A DNA stretch of 64,000 nucleotides. Source: Strongylocentrotus purpuratus. Lineage: Eukaryota; Echinodermata; Echinoidea; Camarodonta; Strongylocentrotidae. Position 1 is the first letter of the stretch. Each line of letters opens with the position of its first letter. The DNA is taken from assembly GCF_000002235.5 (NCBI RefSeq), contig NW_022145609.1:37188130-37252129 (forward strand). Reading direction: 5' to 3'. The position numbers and the translations under genes were made by a program. The notes beneath the pieces were generated by a model. The model did no database searches and had not been told where the DNA came from. It saw only the letters and a program-made list of their open reading frames with translations. Below, in pieces: positions 59,799 through 64,000 of this stretch.

Positions 59799-59960
59799 TC
59801 TATCTTTCGTAACAGTTCTCCTTTCAAAGACAGTTCTTAAGCTTTTGAACAAACTTCTCGTATTATATTTATTTGTAGCAGTGAAAAGAATATATAGAAT
59901 AGCATAACCAAGTTGAAGCTTTTTATCTTTCGTAACAGTTCCCCTTTTCAAAAAATGGGT
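59799..59960. repeat. Direct repeat of about 32 bp
   Basis: CTATCTTTCGTAACAGTTCTCC at 59800 recurs as TTATCTTTCGTAACAGTTCCCC at 59925, each followed by TTTTCAAA-like sequence. Purpose unknown. Confidence 0.5.
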
Positions 59961-60326
59961 GAATATGAAATATTTATGAACTGCGTCCAAACACGTCCTT
60001 GCAATAGAAAGTGACTTTCAATCCAGAGAATTAAACATGCCTAGTTGGTACCTGGATACTAGCCTGTCGTCCAGGCAGAAAAATGGATCAAGAATATAGT
60101 CTTTCCTTCTCCCATTTGTCAAGAGACGGGTGGGGATGCTGAAAAGGGATGCTAAATGTTAATAATTTAGTCTTAAAAGTTATCTTGAGTTTAGTACTGT
60201 ACCACTCTTCATCATTTATTTCATTTTGAATTAATATGAGAGCATCTTGAAAGAATTCTTTTAATAAATTTCATTTTATTTCATTTATTGATTGATTGAT
60301 TTATATATTTATTTATTCATTTCCAG

Positions 60327-60607
60327 GTCAAGATAAAAACAAAATTATACAATCTTCTATACAAACATATAATGAGATATCCGGAGTAGGTATACTCCAA
60401 CATAGAAGTAAAATAAAAGGTAAAGCACAAGAAATGTTCATCTATACCAAAGTAGTCAACATTCACACTAAATTAAATGAGAGGGGAGAAATAATAGTTT
60501 CTTATTTACAGGCTCCTCCGGATTCTAATTTTTCAATGGTCCTGGGAAAAAAGGATGCCTTATTCTATGGAAGGGAACAGCCAGATGGTTTCTGCATGTA
60601 CAAATGA
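60327..60607 (+). CDS. Candidate terminal coding exon, unknown protein
   Basis: A good acceptor (TTCATTTCCAG) opens a frame of 93 codons to a TGA. The composition is protein-like, not repeat-derived: SSIQTYNEISGVGILQH, MFIYTKVVNIHTKLNERGE, QAPPDSNFSMVLGKKDALF, ending QPDGFCMYK. Entry phase needs one base from an upstream exon, which I could not find. No family recognised; not obviously transposon-derived. Confidence 0.4.
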
Positions 60608-61084
60608 ATTCAGATGTAATCGACATTCAGCGCGAACCCCGGGGATGGTCGCGAACGGTGACCTACTTTCTGATCTACGTTTACTAATGTGTGTAGAGTG
60701 ATTGGGGACGTGGAAGAATTGTGATCATAAATGTCGAGGGCTTAGCTGTCAAGTTTAGTGGACGGTTGTCTAGGTGTATATGTTCATTTGTAATCGTGCT
60801 ATACGAGCACAGTTTAATTGTGTTGATCGCGCTTGATGGTAAAACGGCAACACCAGAGCTGATTGTCTTGTCTCCATATTCATTCACCGGCACTTGAGGC
60901 CAGATTTTGGCACATATTCTGACCCAAGTTTTGAGATTGTAAAGTTTGAGCTCACATGTAGTACATGAGAATTTCATTTCCCTGACCTTAATTATAATGT
61001 TCCTGATAGAAAGAAAAGCAAAAGCAAAAGAAAGAGAAAGATATTAAAGTCAGATATTAAATAAATAAAGAGAGAGAAAAACAG
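60608..61084. other. Stretch after the candidate exon
   Basis: Mixed-composition DNA with no AATAAA close to the stop. A minus-strand ORF at 60684-60977 has no similarity. Confidence 0.4.
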
Positions 61085-61200
61085 ACAGACGGATATACAT
61101 GTACAAATATACAACATGTATTTCTTACATTTGTTTTAATGCTTATCATTGATTTGTAATGTTTTGTTGGAAACATGAATAAATTGAATTGAATTGAAAT
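61085..61200 (+). repeat. LINE 3' tail fragment
   Basis: ACATTTGTTTTAATG...ATTGATTTGTAATGTTTTGTTGG..., AATAAATTGAATTGAATTGAA matches 5340-5440. Flanked by GA-rich repeats. Confidence 0.5.
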
Positions 61201-61436
61201 GATAGACAGACACAGACACAGAAGGAGAGAGAGAGAGAACAAACAGACTGATAGAGACAGACAAAGAGAGGGTTGGGAAGAATGGGAAGAGACAACATAT
61301 ATTAGCTAATTTACACTCCATTTCATTAGTGCTTTGTTAACATAAATGATGCCACTCTATTCGATGATCTAAAGATAGTCCGTAGACCTTGAGCGCCAGT
61401 GTGAGCTCAGTTGTTGTGCATCACTGCCATCGCTTA

Positions 61437-61770
61437 GGTATGTCATCATCAGCCTGAGCTTGTCAAATAGCCCGCTATTTCTGATTTGGGAAATGATCCC
61501 GAGGTTACAAATCGCGTCTTCATCAGCTCGAGACTCAACCTCGAAACTTGAGCTTAAGAAATTAGCTCATGATTTTTTGCCCAGCGTTCCCGGACAAATA
61601 ACAGGATATTTTGCAAACTAGCCCAAGATATCTTGAGATGATTATCTCGACCAAATATCCCGCTAATTGTAAATGCAGGCTGATCAAGACGCAAATTAGC
61701 TGGATAATTTGCGATCGGGATAGTTAAAATAGCAGGTTATTTGGCAATCTCGAGCTGATGATGACAGGCC
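61437..61770. mobile_element. TA-flanked foldback MITE, copy 2, 334 bp
   Basis: TA at 61435-61436 and 61771-61772; ends GGTATGTCATCATCAGC and inverse GCTGATGATGACAGGCC. Shares TTTGCGATCGGGATAGTT, GGCAATCTCGAG and AAGATATCTTGAG motifs with 58050-58531, but is more diverged and internally deleted. Confidence 0.75.
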
Positions 61771-62494
61771 TACTGCCATGTTGTTTGCTTCAGTTGATCA
61801 GCAGATGCAAGGAGAGAATTAAACGACTGTCGTGCACGGCAGATGTGCGGATCTGCTTATAATATTTGTGGTTGTTTTTCATAAACGCAGCATGTAACAC
61901 GTAACCATGGCTTGAGAGGTATTTCATAATGTTGTGCCGAATGATTCAGGAATTTAGACATGTATACTGTACATGTAGTGATTGAAATGCTGGCAATTAG
62001 ATGTGTTTTCCAGACACCCTGTTATAAAGCATGAGAGGTCGATAAATGTCTAATGTACAGATAAAAACAGTGAAAATGGACTTTTGAGCATTCCAAAGAA
62101 CATAAAATTGGGTGACTTTTTGTATACCTTTCTAATTTACAGGCTTATTTTATCCATTTTTTTTATCATGGGAAGTTTCTTGTTGAACCATTTTGCGGTG
62201 AGATATTTTTGTTAACCCTTTTATTTGACTGAAAATGATTGACATGGCTATACCAACGATCCTGAACTTGACGATCAGTTGACAAGATTTGATGGATAGG
62301 GGGGAAATATTTGTTTTACACCTTTTCTTGCTCATCCAACTTTGTTTACATTACCGAATTGTGTCCCACAGCTGCACCAAAGATGGTGTGATCTTTTTTT
62401 AAGTAATCGAAGCGAGAGGTGTATCGTTCGTGCATGAATGTATACGTGCTTCTTTCTAGGTGTTTGCCGAGAGCTGCGTGTAGAAATGCATTAA

Positions 62495-62797
62495 AGGCAT
62501 CGTTTAACAATGTTAAATCTGAGATGCATGGCCCTACGTGTTATCAGTGTCTGTGATATGGTGTAATATAGAAGCCCTAAAAATGTTGCGCTTCAAAACT
62601 GTAGTGTTATAAAAACCGTTAGGAAAATGAAAAATGAAATTTTGATTTCCAATCATAAATATCTTAATAGACAGACAGGCGATCGGCTTGTAAAAGTCAT
62701 GGGGTTCCTGACTGACCTACAGTTTAATAATTATCATTGCAGCATGAGCTAAATCCAGGATTTTGTTTCAGAATCTGAGACAAGTTACCAGATCCCT
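62495..62797 (+). mobile_element. TTAA-flanked MITE, copy 3 of 3 (internal deletion)
   Basis: TTAA at 62491-62494 and 62798-62801; ends AGGCATCG... and ...AGATCCCT. About 55-70 bp missing after GCGCTTCAAAA relative to the other copies. Confidence 0.75.
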
Positions 62798-62801
62798 TTA
62801 A

Positions 62802-64000
62802 CTGCTATCATTTTGCATAGAGTCTAACACCCTTCTGGCTCTCAGCACATAGTGTAAATGCAATTAAGAGAAGATCTCTCCAAAATGTTATGCCATATTC
62901 CGTTTATCACCGATCATCCATGCTTTACACTGTAGGCGTGCATCCGTGCATTTGACCGAATCTGCGTGGAAAACGACAAAATGAGCTGATGGGGTAGAGT
63001 TTAAGGACAGGTCATGTGATTAAGCGTGCAAAGCATGCATCTCCCTGCACTAATTCAATCACTAAAAATAATGGCTTTCGACTTGATGCAGCGACATACA
63101 TGTAAGTAGAGAATCGCGCCATCGTAGATTTTCTTGGGTCTTCCGAAGAAAAGAGGCTCCGTCGGGTTCATTTAGAGGTTAGATGGAGTGAGCGAGTAAT
63201 TAAAAATGGCACTGATTGAATTCGAGGTGCATTTTCAGATCCGTTCCCCGTACGTAGTATATATCAGGAATGTCCTTGTGCTGCCTTTCCTATTATATGC
63301 TGGGAATTAAATTGTGAAGAACGTTTGGCGAGGTTTATTGATTGGGGGAGAATCTAATAATACACAATATGCAATTTCAACGATAATGACAATGCTGATA
63401 TTTCCATATATTTAACAAATTGAAAATAACAGTGGCAGTTTTAGTCATTACATCTTATATGTCCCATGCTCCTACACTGACATAGTTATTTCAATTTCGT
63501 TAAATATAAAAAGATGTTGCTACACATGAATTTTCTTAAAATAAATATAATTCTGTTATGACAGTCCCAATTACAAATTTAACAATACAATCAGCAATAT
63601 TTATATTTGTAGTTGTGGGTATGTGAGATGGAAGTGACAAAAAATGAAAGAATTACAAAATACCAAATAATCCTTGTGTATTGTCATCATTTTGTCAGCG
63701 TTGCCAAATCACAATGTACACTTTTGGTTTCTACTCTGGAATAAACAAGACTTTCAGTTCCATATTTTTTGGAACTTGTCCCTCGAAACGAAACATATGC
63801 CAGCTATCGAGCAAGTGGAGATAAAAAATGCTGCTTTTGGATAGATTTTATATCCCAAAGATTCCCACAGTCAACTTGAAAGGAGCACAAGGGGTCAACA
63901 GGCATTCTTCTCACCTGTGGAGGTGACCCGACCCTATGACCCTTGACCCCATCTTTCCTGTGACATCTTTAACCAATGTTTTCTCATGAGGCACATGAAA
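62802..64000. other. Right-end stretch without a recognised gene
   Basis: AT-rich. TGACCCTTGACCCC near 63938 resembles the nuclear-receptor-like motif of the tandem element at 7262 but no array is present. Confidence 0.45.

Noticed and set aside
59619..59990. 123-codon minus-strand ORF with repeated TVTKD motif
   Set aside because: The repeat reflects a noncoding direct duplication; no similarity, no splice context.

Overview
The window reads as nuclear DNA from a marine invertebrate animal, most likely an echinoderm such as a sea urchin or sea star. The reasons are AT-rich sequence, split genes with GT-AG introns, very many short transposon copies, LINE tails ending in TTGAATTGAATTG-type repeats, and a strong excess of the palindromic word ACATGT. 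The species cannot be fixed from sequence alone; a hemichordate or mollusc remains possible.

Two real genes dominate the left third. On the minus strand (about 276 to 11960, running off the left edge) is a vasculin / GC-rich promoter-binding protein gene (GPBP1/GPBP1L1 family). Eight coding exons join in frame over 604 codons, and there is a probable 5' UTR exon. On the plus strand (about 20500 to 24235) is TMEM69, with one noncoding exon and two coding exons encoding a 315-residue mitochondrial membrane protein. The two genes are head to head, the same arrangement as human GPBP1L1 and TMEM69, so an ancient gene pair appears to be preserved although about 8.5 kb of repeats now separates the promoters.

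The 12-20.5 kb gap holds transposon ends, long G and C runs, a 594-bp unit with perfect 38-bp inverted ends carrying a small signal-peptide-like ORF and CpG-rich DNA, and an 800-bp foldback. From 27.1 to 30.7 kb lies a 5'-truncated Tx1/L1-type LINE on the minus strand, sitting inside an (AC)n microsatellite, with an ORF2 broken only at homopolymer runs.

From 31 to 64 kb no complete gene can be recognised. This could be intergenic DNA or long introns of a gene outside the window. It holds a TATA/CRE promoter candidate (33.04 kb), three weak exon candidates (35.0, 49.99 and 60.3 kb), a tRNA-derived SINE, polypurine tracts and many non-autonomous DNA transposons. These fall into at least three families present in two or three copies: TTAA-flanked, TA-flanked with GGCCTGTC-like ends, and TA-flanked with CCGTAAATCTCC ends. 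Short reverse-transcriptase fragments covering the same part of the RT domain occur three times: twice inside a TIR element, and once alone between 24-bp direct repeats.

All family assignments are by eye from protein and DNA motifs; no database was searched.
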